Positions 45,584-54,644 of a stretch of 64,000 nt of DNA are shown in pieces. Position numbers and translations under genes: made by a program. The stretch comes from an uncultured Bacillota bacterium. Its GTDB lineage: Bacteria > Bacillota_I > Bacilli_A > RFN20 > CAG-288. Numbering within the stretch: the stretch's first letter is position 1; the number at the start of each line of letters is the position of its first letter. The stretch lies in assembly GCA_949300365.1 (NCBI GenBank), contig CASGEC010000006.1, positions 62,001 through 126,000 on the forward strand, written 5' to 3'. The notes beneath the pieces were generated by a model. It saw only the letters and a list, made by a program, of their open reading frames with translations, was not told where the DNA came from and ran no database searches.

Positions 45584-46583
45584 CTTTTTTCCTCGAGAGT
45601 TCCTTGATGCGATCCATATCCAAGCCATCCAAAGAAGCGGATGCAGAGGAGACGGATACTTCCTGGATATCGCCAGCCCTTTCCTTCAGATAGAGGATAG
45701 CCTTGTGGAGGAAGGGAACGTTGTCAAAGAGATGTTTCCTGTTATCAAGATAGCGGAGAAGGTGATTCATGAAGATAAGGAAGACGCCAAGGACAATGAA
45801 GGCAATCGCCATCGCCTGGGAGTGGGGATCCTCGCTTCCACCCATGATGAAATACGCATTGCGCAAAGGCTCCAGGATGACGCGGATGATGCCATAGGAG
45901 ATGAAGTAGGCGAACGTAGAATCCCCGTTCTTGTAGTGTTTCCCTTCCACGGCTTCCAAGCCCGTCGTCATCAGAAAATAGAAGGCGATATTGATAACAC
46001 CTTCCACAAGGAACAAGGGAGCGGCTATCATGCCTTCCGGTATGGTAACGCCATTTCCTCCAAGCATCGGGAGTCCTCCGTTTTGCATGTTATTGGTAAT
46101 AAAACCGGGGAGGAAACTCCACGCATCTTCCAAAACGGCCTGGCCGAAGACTTCCTGATTGAAGAAGTTTCCCCAGCGGCCGATAGCCTGGGCGACGATG
46201 ATCGTCGGGACGGCAAAATCCGTGCACTGGAGGAGCGGCGTTCCCTTGCGCCTGAAGAAGGCGACAAGAGCTCCGGCAAGAACACCACCGATCGCCCCGC
46301 CCTGGATGGCAAGGCCTCCTTTCCAGATGTAGAAGATGCTAACGGGATCATTTGCAAACTCCGACCACGAGGCGATGACATACCAGATCCTCGCGCCGAT
46401 GATGCCGCAGGGAAAGGCGACGACGAAGATGGTCAGGAAGAAAGACCAGTCGAATCCTTTCTTATGGGCGCGATAGCTGGAAAGAAACAAGGCGAGCAAG
46501 GCTCCGACGAGAATGAAGATGGCATAGAAATGGATGATGGGTTTATCTTTGGGAATGCCTTGCCAATATGCGAGCATGTCCAT
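45567..46583 (-). CDS. lgt: Prolipoprotein diacylglyceryl transferase
   Basis: Adds diacylglyceryl from phosphatidylglycerol to the Cys of prolipoproteins, first step of lipoprotein maturation. The 338-residue protein has seven hydrophobic helices, the early motif IHFYAIFI, GARIWYVI, the signature GRWGNFFNQEVFG and an Arg in EPLRNAYF. The long, charged C-terminal tail (about 60 residues) exceeds the usual length. One base separates it from hprK. Confidence 0.96.
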   Translation of the reverse strand: MDMLAYWQGIPKDKPIIHFYAIFILVGALLALFLSSYRAHKKGFDWSFFLTIFVVAFPCGIIGARIWYVIASWSEFANDPVSIFYIWKGGLAIQGGAIGGVLAGALVAFFRRKGTPLLQCTDFAVPTIIVAQAIGRWGNFFNQEVFGQAVLEDAWSFLPGFITNNMQNGGLPMLGGNGVTIPEGMIAAPLFLVEGVINIAFYFLMTTGLEAVEGKHYKNGDSTFAYFISYGIIRVILEPLRNAYFIMGGSEDPHSQAMAIAFIVLGVFLIFMNHLLRYLDNRKHLFDNVPFLHKAILYLKERAGDIQEVSVSSASASLDGLDMDRIKELSRKKDEEEK

Positions 46584-46584
46584 C

Positions 46585-47676
46585 CTACTTTCCTTCCTTG
46601 AGGATTTTCTCGTCGTCGACGATCATTCTTTTCCGCTCTTCCTCGGGATAGTTCGACTCCGGATTGATGAGACCGACCTGGATATTTTCCCTGTTGTCCT
46701 TGGCTTCGATTTCTTCGTCCTGTCCATGGAAGACAAGCATCTCGGCTTCCCTCTTCTCCATCTGTTTCTTTTCCTGGAGCTCGACAAGCCTTCTTTGGAA
46801 CTCATAGCCCGTATCATAGCCGAAGTCCTTGAGCTTGAAGTTGGTGACGGCGGCCTCGATGATGTCGGACATGGAGCGGGCAGCCGAGACAGGGAGCTTG
46901 ACCATCGGGACGAATTCGCCAAGGATCTCGTAGCGGTCTGTCTTCATTCCGACTCTTTCCAAAGGTTCGTTCCGATTGAAGGAGACCAGATTGACGACAA
47001 AGGAAATCTTGGCGCTCTTGGAGAGGGAGTTGATGCCGAACATCCTGGCGACGTCGATGATGCCGATACCGCGGACTTCCATCATGCCATAGATGGATTC
47101 CGGACAGGTTCCGATGAGCTTGCCGCGGACATCCCGGATATCGACCCTGTCATCGGCTATAAGCCGGTGCCCCTTCTTGATCAGGTCCAAGGAGATTTCG
47201 GATTTTCCGATGCCGGATTCGCCCAAAATCAAGACACCGATGCCATAGATCTCCATAAGTCCAGCATGGACAGCTGTCTTGGGAGCCAGGGCTTCCGCCA
47301 GGTAGACATACATATCCGCGGAAAGACGGGACGTGTCGGCATCCGAGGAGAAGATGGGGCAGTTTGTTTCCTTGGCCGCCCGCATGATAGGTTCCGGGCA
47401 ATCGTCTCCGTGGGTGATGATGATGCAGGGGCATTCCTTGGAGCAGATCTTGAGCGCGTTCAAATAGACGAAGTTCGGATCGGAATCCTTGATCAGGGCC
47501 ATCTCCTTGTGGCCGATGATCATGATGCGGTCCTTTTCGTGGAACTGGAAGATTCCCAAAAGCTCGACACCTGGGCGATCCAACTCGGCGACGGTAATGC
47601 GGCGCTTCAGGCTCTCGAGATTGCCGTTGAGCAGGCGAAGGCCGAAGTGGTTTGCCAAATCCAGACTGGTAAGCAT
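46585..47676 (-). CDS. hprK: HPr kinase/phosphorylase
   Basis: Phosphorylates and dephosphorylates HPr at Ser46, the core of carbon catabolite control in Firmicutes. The 363-residue protein has the N-terminal domain, the P-loop GESGIGKSEISLDLIKKGH, the catalytic ADDRVDI, and the MEVRGIGIIDV motif. The C terminus carries about 50 charged residues beyond the usual ~310. It starts with GAGG 8 bases upstream and a possible -10 TATAAT at 47703-47708, so it may have its own promoter besides reading from uvrA. Confidence 0.96.
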   Translation of the reverse strand: MLTSLDLANHFGLRLLNGNLESLKRRITVAELDRPGVELLGIFQFHEKDRIMIIGHKEMALIKDSDPNFVYLNALKICSKECPCIIITHGDDCPEPIMRAAKETNCPIFSSDADTSRLSADMYVYLAEALAPKTAVHAGLMEIYGIGVLILGESGIGKSEISLDLIKKGHRLIADDRVDIRDVRGKLIGTCPESIYGMMEVRGIGIIDVARMFGINSLSKSAKISFVVNLVSFNRNEPLERVGMKTDRYEILGEFVPMVKLPVSAARSMSDIIEAAVTNFKLKDFGYDTGYEFQRRLVELQEKKQMEKREAEMLVFHGQDEEIEAKDNRENIQVGLINPESNYPEEERKRMIVDDEKILKEGK

Positions 47677-47721
47677 AAGGTATACCTCAGATAATCTTTT
47701 CCATTATACCGAATAACGGTC

Positions 47722-50580
47722 CTACTTTTCCTCCTGGGACTGGCGTCGGTATTTTTCCTTTTCCAATTCCCGGCGGAGGTACTGACCCGTATAGCTCTTC
47801 TCGCAATTGATGATATCTTCCGGACGTCCCTCAAAGAGAAGCGTTCCGCCCCTGTCACCACCTTCCGGCCCAAGGTCGATGATCCAGTCGGCGCACTTGA
47901 TGACATCGAGATTGTGCTCGATGACGACGACGGAATTCCCGGAATCGACAAGCCTATCCAAGACGGCGATGAGCTTGCTGATGTCATAGGGATGAAGGCC
48001 GGTCGTCGGTTCGTCGAGGATATAGAGCGTCCTGCCATCGCTGACCTTTTCCAGCTCATAGGCAAGCTTGACTCTCTGCGCCTCGCCACCGGAAATCGTG
48101 GTCGAGGACTGGCCGAGCTTCATATAGCCAAGACCGACATCGACAAGGGTCTTCAGCTTCCGGCGGATCTGCGGATTGGCGCTGAAGAAATCCAAGGCTT
48201 CCTCCGCCGTCATCTCCAGGACATCGGCGATGTTCTTTCCCTTGTAGCGGATCTGGAGGACATCGTCCGTATAGCGTTTTCCGTTGCAGACATCGCAGGT
48301 GACATAGACATCTGGCAGGAAGTTCATCGAGATCCGCTTCACGCCGGCTCCTTGGCAGGCCTCGCATCGTCCCCCTGGCATGTTGAAGGAGAACATGGAC
48401 TTTCCCATACCCCGGATCTTGGCATCGGGAGTCGAGGCGAAGACATCGCGGATATCATCAAAAACCTTGATATAGGTTGCCGGATTGGAACGTGGTGTCC
48501 TTCCGATAGGTTCCTGAGAAACATTGATGACTTTCGACAGCATCTTGACGTTATCGATTCCATCGCATTCCCCTTTGTCCGTCTCCTTGAAGCCCAAGGC
48601 GATACGGACGTTGCGGTAGAGGACCTCATCGATCAAGGAGGATTTTCCGGAACCGGAAACACCCGTGACGACGACGAAGTTTCCCATGGGAATATCCACG
48701 TCGATGTTCTTGAGGTTGTGGCAATGGGCGTTGTGGATCTTCAGGCATTTCGAGAAGGAGCGCCTTCTTGTCGGCGAGGCGATGAGCCTTCTTCCGGAAA
48801 GATAGTCTCCAGTCAGGGATTCCTTGCATTGGACAAGGCCTTCCGGCTTTCCGGAATAGACGATCCTTCCTCCGTGCTCGCCGGCTCCCCTGCCGATATC
48901 GACGACATAGTCCGAAGCCAGGATGGTGTCTTCGTCGTGTTCGACGACAATCAGGGAATTCCCAAGGTCGCGCATCTCCTTCAAGGTGGCGATGAGCTTG
49001 TCGTTGTCCCGTTGGTGAAGACCGATCGAGGGTTCATCAAGGACATAGAGGACGCCCGTCAGCTTGGATCCGATCTGCGTTGCCAAACGGATGCGCTGGC
49101 TCTCTCCTCCCGAAAGGGTGGAGGCAGTTCTTGAAAGGGTGAGATAATCCAGGCCGACATCGATAAGGAACTTCAGGCGATTCTTGATTTCGTTGATGAT
49201 CATGCTGGCAATCGTCTTCTGCATGTCCGAAAGGACGAGCGTGTCGAAGAAGTGGTAGATCTTTTCCAGGCTCATCGAGCAGAGTTCGAAGATGTTAAGA
49301 CCACCGACGCGGACGGAAAGGACCGTCTTCGACAACCGGGCGCCATGGCATGTCGGGCATTCCTTCTCCGACATGAAGGAACCATAGTATTCCTTCATGA
49401 ATTCGCTCTTTGTCGTCATGTAGAGCCTATCGATCCTTGCCTTGAGACCTTCAATGACCGTCTTGCGGATCATGGAACCGTTCTGGGAACGATAGGTATA
49501 GTTCACGGGTTCCGGCGGGCCATAGATGATGATGTTCTTCTGCCTTTCGGAAAGGCGGTTGAAGGGCGTCTTCGTGGAGATGTTGTATTTGTCGAGGACG
49601 GCATAGAAATCGTTCCATTCGATCGTCTCGTGGTTCCTTTTCGGAAGGCAGGCGATTGCCCCGTCATCGATAGAGAGGGTCGGATCCGCAATCATCAGTG
49701 CCGGATCGGCTTCGATCTTGACGCCAAGGCCATTGCAGTCCGGGCAGCAACCCAGAGGATTGTTGAAGGAGAAAAGCCGAGGCTCAAGAGGTGGGACGGA
49801 AAAGCCGCAGATAGGGCAGGACTGATGCTCGGAATAGAGCTTTTCCTGTCCATTGACATCAATTAGGACAAATCCGTTTGCAAAGTCCAAGGCCGTCCTC
49901 AGGGAATCAAAAAGCCTGCCCTCATTCTCCTTGTTGAGAAGAAGGCGGTCGATAGCAAAGGAAATCGTATGCTTGTTGTTCTTTTCCAGAAGCGGAATCT
50001 CGTCATACCGAGTCAGGTTTCCGCCATCGATCTTGGCACGCATGAATCCAGCATCGAAGAACTTGCGCATCGTCTGCATATGCGTTCCCTTTTCGTTCTG
50101 GACGACAGGGGCATAGACGGTGACACGGCTCCCATCGGGATTCTTGCGGATGGCATTGAATATCTGCTGAAGGGAAGAGGCCTGGATGGGAAGGTTGTGC
50201 TCCGGGCAATAGGCAACGCCGATACGGGCATAGAGAAGACGGAGATAGTCATAGATTTCCGTCACGGTTCCGACGGTCGAACGCGGGTTGTGCGACGTCG
50301 TTTTCTGATCGATGGAAATGGCCGGGGAAAGACCGTCGATGGAATCGACATCCGGCTTGGAGAAGTCTCCCAGAAATTGCCTGGCATAGCTTGAAAGGGA
50401 TTCGACATAACGCCTTTGGCCTTCGGCAAATATCGTATCGAAGGCCAGCGTCGACTTTCCCGATCCGGAAACGCCGGAAAACACGACGAGGGAGTTTTTC
50501 GGTATCTCGACATCGACGTCCTTCAGGTTGTTCTCCCTGGCTCCCTTGACGACGATATAGTCCTTATAGTTTTCTGTCAT
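47722..50580 (-). CDS. uvrA: Excinuclease ABC subunit A
   Basis: Damage-recognition ATPase of nucleotide excision repair. The 952-residue protein has two ABC modules: P-loops GVSGSGKST and GVSGSGKSS, signatures LSGGESQRI and ISGGEAQRV, Walker [13 protein letters not shown] and [12 protein letters not shown]. Two zinc sites show CPICG with CCPDC, and CEAC with CDVC. uvrB is not in the window. First gene of a group leading into hprK. Confidence 0.98.
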   Translation of the reverse strand: MTENYKDYIVVKGARENNLKDVDVEIPKNSLVVFSGVSGSGKSTLAFDTIFAEGQRRYVESLSSYARQFLGDFSKPDVDSIDGLSPAISIDQKTTSHNPRSTVGTVTEIYDYLRLLYARIGVAYCPEHNLPIQASSLQQIFNAIRKNPDGSRVTVYAPVVQNEKGTHMQTMRKFFDAGFMRAKIDGGNLTRYDEIPLLEKNNKHTISFAIDRLLLNKENEGRLFDSLRTALDFANGFVLIDVNGQEKLYSEHQSCPICGFSVPPLEPRLFSFNNPLGCCPDCNGLGVKIEADPALMIADPTLSIDDGAIACLPKRNHETIEWNDFYAVLDKYNISTKTPFNRLSERQKNIIIYGPPEPVNYTYRSQNGSMIRKTVIEGLKARIDRLYMTTKSEFMKEYYGSFMSEKECPTCHGARLSKTVLSVRVGGLNIFELCSMSLEKIYHFFDTLVLSDMQKTIASMIINEIKNRLKFLIDVGLDYLTLSRTASTLSGGESQRIRLATQIGSKLTGVLYVLDEPSIGLHQRDNDKLIATLKEMRDLGNSLIVVEHDEDTILASDYVVDIGRGAGEHGGRIVYSGKPEGLVQCKESLTGDYLSGRRLIASPTRRRSFSKCLKIHNAHCHNLKNIDVDIPMGNFVVVTGVSGSGKSSLIDEVLYRNVRIALGFKETDKGECDGIDNVKMLSKVINVSQEPIGRTPRSNPATYIKVFDDIRDVFASTPDAKIRGMGKSMFSFNMPGGRCEACQGAGVKRISMNFLPDVYVTCDVCNGKRYTDDVLQIRYKGKNIADVLEMTAEEALDFFSANPQIRRKLKTLVDVGLGYMKLGQSSTTISGGEAQRVKLAYELEKVSDGRTLYILDEPTTGLHPYDISKLIAVLDRLVDSGNSVVVIEHNLDVIKCADWIIDLGPEGGDRGGTLLFEGRPEDIINCEKSYTGQYLRRELEKEKYRRQSQEEK

Positions 50581-50603
50581 AGGTCAAAGTACTCCGAACC
50601 ATA

Positions 50604-50609
50604 ATTATA
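50604..50609 (-). promoter_or_regulatory. Possible -10 box of uvrA
   Basis: Minus-strand TATAAT about 24 bases before the uvrA ATG; no clear -35 box. The 50581-50691 region otherwise shows no gene. Confidence 0.4.
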
Positions 50610-50691
50610 AAACATCCCCTTGGGAAGATTGTGTCGTATGCGTAAATTTATGGACTTGTTTTCTTCCTTCTCTCTTTCTTTCCGTTCACCG

Positions 50692-50723
50692 AAAAAGGAA
50701 GGATCACCGAAACGACCCTTCCT
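50692..50723 (-). terminator. Terminator of the M18 aminopeptidase gene
   Basis: Minus-strand stem AGGAAGG/CCTTCCT with a 14-base loop followed by TTTTT. It lies about 60 bases after the aminopeptidase stop codon. Confidence 0.78.
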
Positions 50724-50782
50724 GTACTTAAAGAGAACCCGTCACGACCTGCTTCTTTTCTTGTCGGCTTTGGATCAATCCT

Positions 50783-52066
50783 TTATTCCAGAATGATGGA
50801 TTGTCCGTCCATCCTTGTTCCCGTATCGTAGAATGCCTTGACGAAGGATATCATGTATCCGATGTCTTTGATGGCACATAGCTCGTTCGAGGAATGCATG
50901 GCAAGCTGAGCAATGCCGATATCGCAGGAAAGGAGGGAGACTTCGGAATTGGAGATGTTTCCAAGCGTGGATCCACCGCGCAGATCGCTCCGATCCGTGT
51001 ATTCCTGAACAGGAATGTCATGATTTTTCGCAATGGCCTTCACGATGGCGCAAGAGAGTGCGTCGGTCGTATAGGATTGCCGTGCGCTGTGCTTGATGAC
51101 AACGCCCTTTCCAAGAAGGACCTTCGTCGTCGAATCCGAAATCTCGGGATGGTTGGGGTGATTGGCATGGGCATTATCGATGCTCAGGGACAGAGAGGAG
51201 GCGATGCTTTGCTCGTATTCCCATCCCATCTGGCGGCACAGGCGGGTCAGGCTGTCCTTGAGGAAGGTGGAGTTTGCCCCTTGCCGGGTCAGGCTTCCGA
51301 CTTCCTCGTTGTCAAAGGCGGCAAAGACCGGAGCAACCTTTGTGGCATCCGCCTCAAGGAAGGCCATAAACGCCGCATGGCAGGAGGCGAGGTCGTCCAG
51401 TTTCGGGGAGGAGAGGAATTCCTCGTTGATTTCGACTTTCCTTGGCTTGTCGCGATTAGTCAGGAAGAGATCGAAAGAAAAGACTTCTTCCTTCTTCACG
51501 GATAAACTTTCCGCAAGGAAGGCCTTGAAGTCGATGTTCTCCATTCCGATCAAGGGGAGCATGTCCTTGGCGGCGTTGAACTTCATCCCCTCGTTCACGG
51601 TTCGATTCATATGGATGCAGAGGTTCGGTATGAAAAGAAGATCCTTGTCCGGTGAGAAGAGAAGGCTTCTTATCTTTCCTTCCTTCATGACGATAACACG
51701 TCCAGACAGGGTCAATGGCCTATCCATCCATGTGGAGTCGATCATTCCGCCATAGGGCTCGACATTGAGAACATAGCCATCTCCCGTTTGGATGACAGGA
51801 TTGGGCTTGACCTTGAAGGTCGGGGAATCCGTATGGACGCAGGAGAGGTGAAACCCTTTGGAAGCTCCAACAGGGAGACGGAAGGCAATCAGGCTTGAGC
51901 CATTTCGGGTGACGAAGTACCTTCCGCCTTCCTTAAGGGACCATTCCTTTTCTTCCCGCAATTCCTCATAGCCTTCTTCCTTTAGCCTTTCGGAAAGCAG
52001 AGCGACGACATGGAAGGGAGAGTGAGACCTTTTAAGATACTCGATGACCTTTTCGACTTGTTCCAT
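50783..52066 (-). CDS. M18 family aminopeptidase
   Basis: A 427-residue dinuclear zinc aminopeptidase of the ApeB/DNPEP type that removes N-terminal acidic or other residues in the cytosol. Metal ligands: the His/Asp in CVHTDSPTFKVK, Asp in LDDLASCHAA, the Glu pair in FDNEEVGS, and the final His in HSSNELC. The ATG at 52066 is chosen because AAGGA stands 7 bases upstream; the frame continues back to a TTG without ribosome site. A terminator separates it from the glycosyltransferase gene. Confidence 0.93.
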   Translation of the reverse strand: MEQVEKVIEYLKRSHSPFHVVALLSERLKEEGYEELREEKEWSLKEGGRYFVTRNGSSLIAFRLPVGASKGFHLSCVHTDSPTFKVKPNPVIQTGDGYVLNVEPYGGMIDSTWMDRPLTLSGRVIVMKEGKIRSLLFSPDKDLLFIPNLCIHMNRTVNEGMKFNAAKDMLPLIGMENIDFKAFLAESLSVKKEEVFSFDLFLTNRDKPRKVEINEEFLSSPKLDDLASCHAAFMAFLEADATKVAPVFAAFDNEEVGSLTRQGANSTFLKDSLTRLCRQMGWEYEQSIASSLSLSIDNAHANHPNHPEISDSTTKVLLGKGVVIKHSARQSYTTDALSCAIVKAIAKNHDIPVQEYTDRSDLRGGSTLGNISNSEVSLLSCDIGIAQLAMHSSNELCAIKDIGYMISFVKAFYDTGTRMDGQSIILE

Positions 52067-52082
52067 TTCTTTATCCTTTCCC

Positions 52083-52104
52083 AAAAAGCGGCCCGGAAGC
52101 CGCT
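52083..52104 (-). terminator. Terminator of the GT2 glycosyltransferase operon
   Basis: Minus-strand stem AGCGGC/GCCGCT with loop TTCCGG followed by TTTTT, 5 bases after the glycosyltransferase stop and about 17 bases before the aminopeptidase ATG. Confidence 0.75.
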
Positions 52105-52108
52105 CTTT

Positions 52109-53077
52109 CTATTTTTCCTTGTCTTCCTTGCGGAAGATGTAGTCGATGCAGTATGTCGGCCTGTCCCTGGTATTGATGACGACATTGTGGAGATAGAGGG
52201 CAAGGATGCCGATGAAGAAGAGGAGGATGGAGACGCCTAAGAAGATACCAGCGAGGATGAGGAAGAGAACAAGCGGCTGGATATCAAACGTCAGCACCTG
52301 GAAATGCCCCAGGAAGTAGAAAAGCAACAGCATGACGAAAGCGAAAGAGAAGAAGGCAGTCAGGATGGCACCGGCCTTGATGGGGAGGTAAAGCGGCTTT
52401 GTCGTTCCCGAGGAGATGATGTCGAAGGCGTAGTTGACCATCTTCTTGACGTTGTACTTGCTCTTGCCGGCTCTTCTCTTTTCTCTTTCGAAGTCGATCT
52501 GGCACGTCTTGAATCCGACCAAGGGAATCTCGTTGACAAGAAGCCTGTCCTTTTCCGGAAGGGCCATGATGCGATCGACTGCCCTTCTTGAAAGGCCGCG
52601 GAAGCAATTGACGTTCGAGGGCAGGACTTCCTTCCCCTCCAAGGAATTGGTGAAGCGATAGAAGAAAGCGGCCGAATTCCTCTTGAAACGCGTGTCCGTC
52701 TTCCTGGAGGCGCGGTGGGGATTGACGACATCATAGCCTTGGGCGAACTTGTCGCAGATCTTGGAAATCATCGTGATGGGATCCTGAAGATCGGCATCCA
52801 TCATGATGACGTAATCGGATTTGGAAGAGGCAAGGCCAGCCGTCAAGGCCGGGTTCTGCCCGAAGTTCCTCGACAGGTTGACGATATTGATATCGTTTCT
52901 TTCCTGGTAGAGCTTCTCCATGGTCTCGAGGGTCTTGTCCTTGGAACCGTCGTTGACCAGGATGAAATCGAAGGAAAAGCCCTCGATCGTCGGAAGGACC
53001 TTGTCGACAGCCTCGAAATAGTAGGGAAGGACCGTCTCTTCGTTATAGCACGGAAGAATAATGCTGACCGTTTTCAT
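52109..53077 (-). CDS. Family 2 glycosyltransferase (GtrB/DPM1-like)
   Basis: A 322-residue inverting glycosyltransferase making polyprenyl-phosphate sugars or similar lipid-linked precursors. The GT-A domain has SIILPCYNEETVLPYY, VNDGSKDKT and the DxD-type MMDADLQDP. Two C-terminal helices (about 230-252 and 265-290) anchor it in the membrane, with an amphipathic tail. The ATG at 53077 follows AGGAG by 8 bases. It lies 35 bases after the zinc-ribbon gene and may supply sugar carriers to the YfhO-like protein. Confidence 0.92.
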   Translation of the reverse strand: MKTVSIILPCYNEETVLPYYFEAVDKVLPTIEGFSFDFILVNDGSKDKTLETMEKLYQERNDINIVNLSRNFGQNPALTAGLASSKSDYVIMMDADLQDPITMISKICDKFAQGYDVVNPHRASRKTDTRFKRNSAAFFYRFTNSLEGKEVLPSNVNCFRGLSRRAVDRIMALPEKDRLLVNEIPLVGFKTCQIDFEREKRRAGKSKYNVKKMVNYAFDIISSGTTKPLYLPIKAGAILTAFFSFAFVMLLLFYFLGHFQVLTFDIQPLVLFLILAGIFLGVSILLFFIGILALYLHNVVINTRDRPTYCIDYIFRKEDKEK

Positions 53078-53111
53078 AGTCTTGGCTCCTTTGATGCCGA
53101 CTTGAATTGTA

Positions 53112-53432
53112 TCACAGCTTCTCTTCTTTGTCCCGATACTCGGGATTCTTCTCGCCGCAGTTCGGACAGTTGTCCAAGTCCTTCGAATAAAGCGTCCCAC
53201 AGCGCGGACAATGGACGCCCTTCTGGACTTCCGGAAGTCTTTCCTTCGTCAGGAAGGAGTAGAAAAGAAGGAAAAGGAAGATGATCAGAAATGCAATGGC
53301 AAGACCCAAGGAAAAGGAATGCCAATAGCCCGTCTTGTCGAGGTTTTCCGGAAGGACGCCATAAAGGACAAAGAGGGTCAACGAGAGAGAGGGAAGGACG
53401 GCAATAAGAATCAGGAAGGTCTTGTTTTTCAT
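53112..53432 (-). CDS. Small zinc-ribbon membrane protein
   Basis: A 106-residue protein with two hydrophobic helices (about 5-25 and 40-64) and a C-terminal zinc ribbon HCPRCGTLYSKDLDNCPNCGE. The ribbon should be cytosolic. Its start overlaps the pepT stop by 4 bases (ATGA), so translation is coupled. No specific function is known to me. Confidence 0.72.
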   Translation of the reverse strand: MKNKTFLILIAVLPSLSLTLFVLYGVLPENLDKTGYWHSFSLGLAIAFLIIFLFLLFYSFLTKERLPEVQKGVHCPRCGTLYSKDLDNCPNCGEKNPEYRDKEEKL

Positions 53433-54619
53433 CCGATCATCAGCTCGCGGACGACTTCGACCATCTTTTCCATCTCGAAGAGATCGACGTATTCATACTG
53501 GCCATGGCAGTTGTAGTCCCCGGTTCCGATATTCGGGCAGGGAAGGCCCTTGAAGGAAAGCTGGCTTCCTGTCGTTCCACCGCGGATGGCTTCATAGCTA
53601 TAGGGGATGGAAAGCCTGAAATAGACACTCTCCATTTCCTTGGAGACGAGAGGATACTTGTCGAGGACGTTCTTCATGTTGTGGTACTGCTCATGGATAT
53701 CCAGATGAATCGCCTCATAGCCTAGAAGCTCGTTGATCCTCTTGGCAGTGAATCGGGCCAACTCGATCAGCTTCTTCATCTCCTCTTCGTCAAAGGAGCG
53801 GATGATGTATTCCGCTTTGGCGTTGTCCTCGCATCCACTGATGCCACAGAGATGATAGAAAGGTTCCTTTCCGGTCGTGTGTTCCGGACGGAGCATATGG
53901 GGAAGGCTATCATGGAAATCCATCAGCACCTCGCTGGCGTTGACAAGCTTGTCCTTGGCCGATCCAGGATGAATGGACTTGCCCTTGACGGAAACGTTCA
54001 TGGCATAGGCAGTAAAGGACTCGATGGAAATGAGGCGATAGTCTCCGCCATCGACGGTGTAGCCATATTCGCTGTCCACGATCTCCATCGAGACATGCTC
54101 GGCATCGGCGCCGATTTCCTCATCTGTCGTGAAGATGATTTCAAGCGGTCTGTGGTCTTTGTTGGAGAGAATATCGTTGAGTGCCGTCATGATGATAGCG
54201 ATACCAGCCTTATCGTCTCCACCAAGAAGGGTCGTTCCATCGGTGATGACGATTTTGTGGTTGAGCGCCCTCGAAAGATGGGGGAAGTCCTTTTCGGAGA
54301 GGACCCTTTCCTCGGAAAGAGGTATGTCCTTTCCTTCATAAGTGACAACGCGTGCCTTGACGTCCTTTCCGGATGCCTGGGGAGAGGTATCCATATGGGC
54401 GAGGAAGGCGACTTTCTTCTTTTCCGGATTGCCGTGGAACTTGCAGTCGATCACGCCGAAGCGGTTGATGCTGATTTCGTCGGGATGAAGGGAAAAGAGT
54501 TCCTTCATCATCTCATCGGCAAGAAGCATCATCTTCTCGTTGGAGCAGCGGTCGTTCTTCTCTTCGCCGGCTGTTGTTTCGTAGGATACGTATTTCAGAA
54601 ATCGATCGAGGACAGTCAT
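53429..54619 (-). CDS. pepT: Peptidase T (tripeptide aminopeptidase)
   Basis: A 396-residue M20 metallopeptidase that removes the N-terminal residue of tripeptides. Metal-site motifs: LAHMDTSP, the bridging Asp in LLGGDDKAG, the catalytic Glu pair in TTDEEIGADA, and Asp in TVDGGDYR, with the late motif GGTTGSQLSFKGLPCPN. Has an AAGGAG site 7-8 bases upstream. The next upstream gene is the coiled-coil protein. Confidence 0.95.
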   Translation of the reverse strand: MTVLDRFLKYVSYETTAGEEKNDRCSNEKMMLLADEMMKELFSLHPDEISINRFGVIDCKFHGNPEKKKVAFLAHMDTSPQASGKDVKARVVTYEGKDIPLSEERVLSEKDFPHLSRALNHKIVITDGTTLLGGDDKAGIAIIMTALNDILSNKDHRPLEIIFTTDEEIGADAEHVSMEIVDSEYGYTVDGGDYRLISIESFTAYAMNVSVKGKSIHPGSAKDKLVNASEVLMDFHDSLPHMLRPEHTTGKEPFYHLCGISGCEDNAKAEYIIRSFDEEEMKKLIELARFTAKRINELLGYEAIHLDIHEQYHNMKNVLDKYPLVSKEMESVYFRLSIPYSYEAIRGGTTGSQLSFKGLPCPNIGTGDYNCHGQYEYVDLFEMEKMVEVVRELMIG

Positions 54620-54644
54620 GTTGTTTCTCCTTTGTTATCGGTCG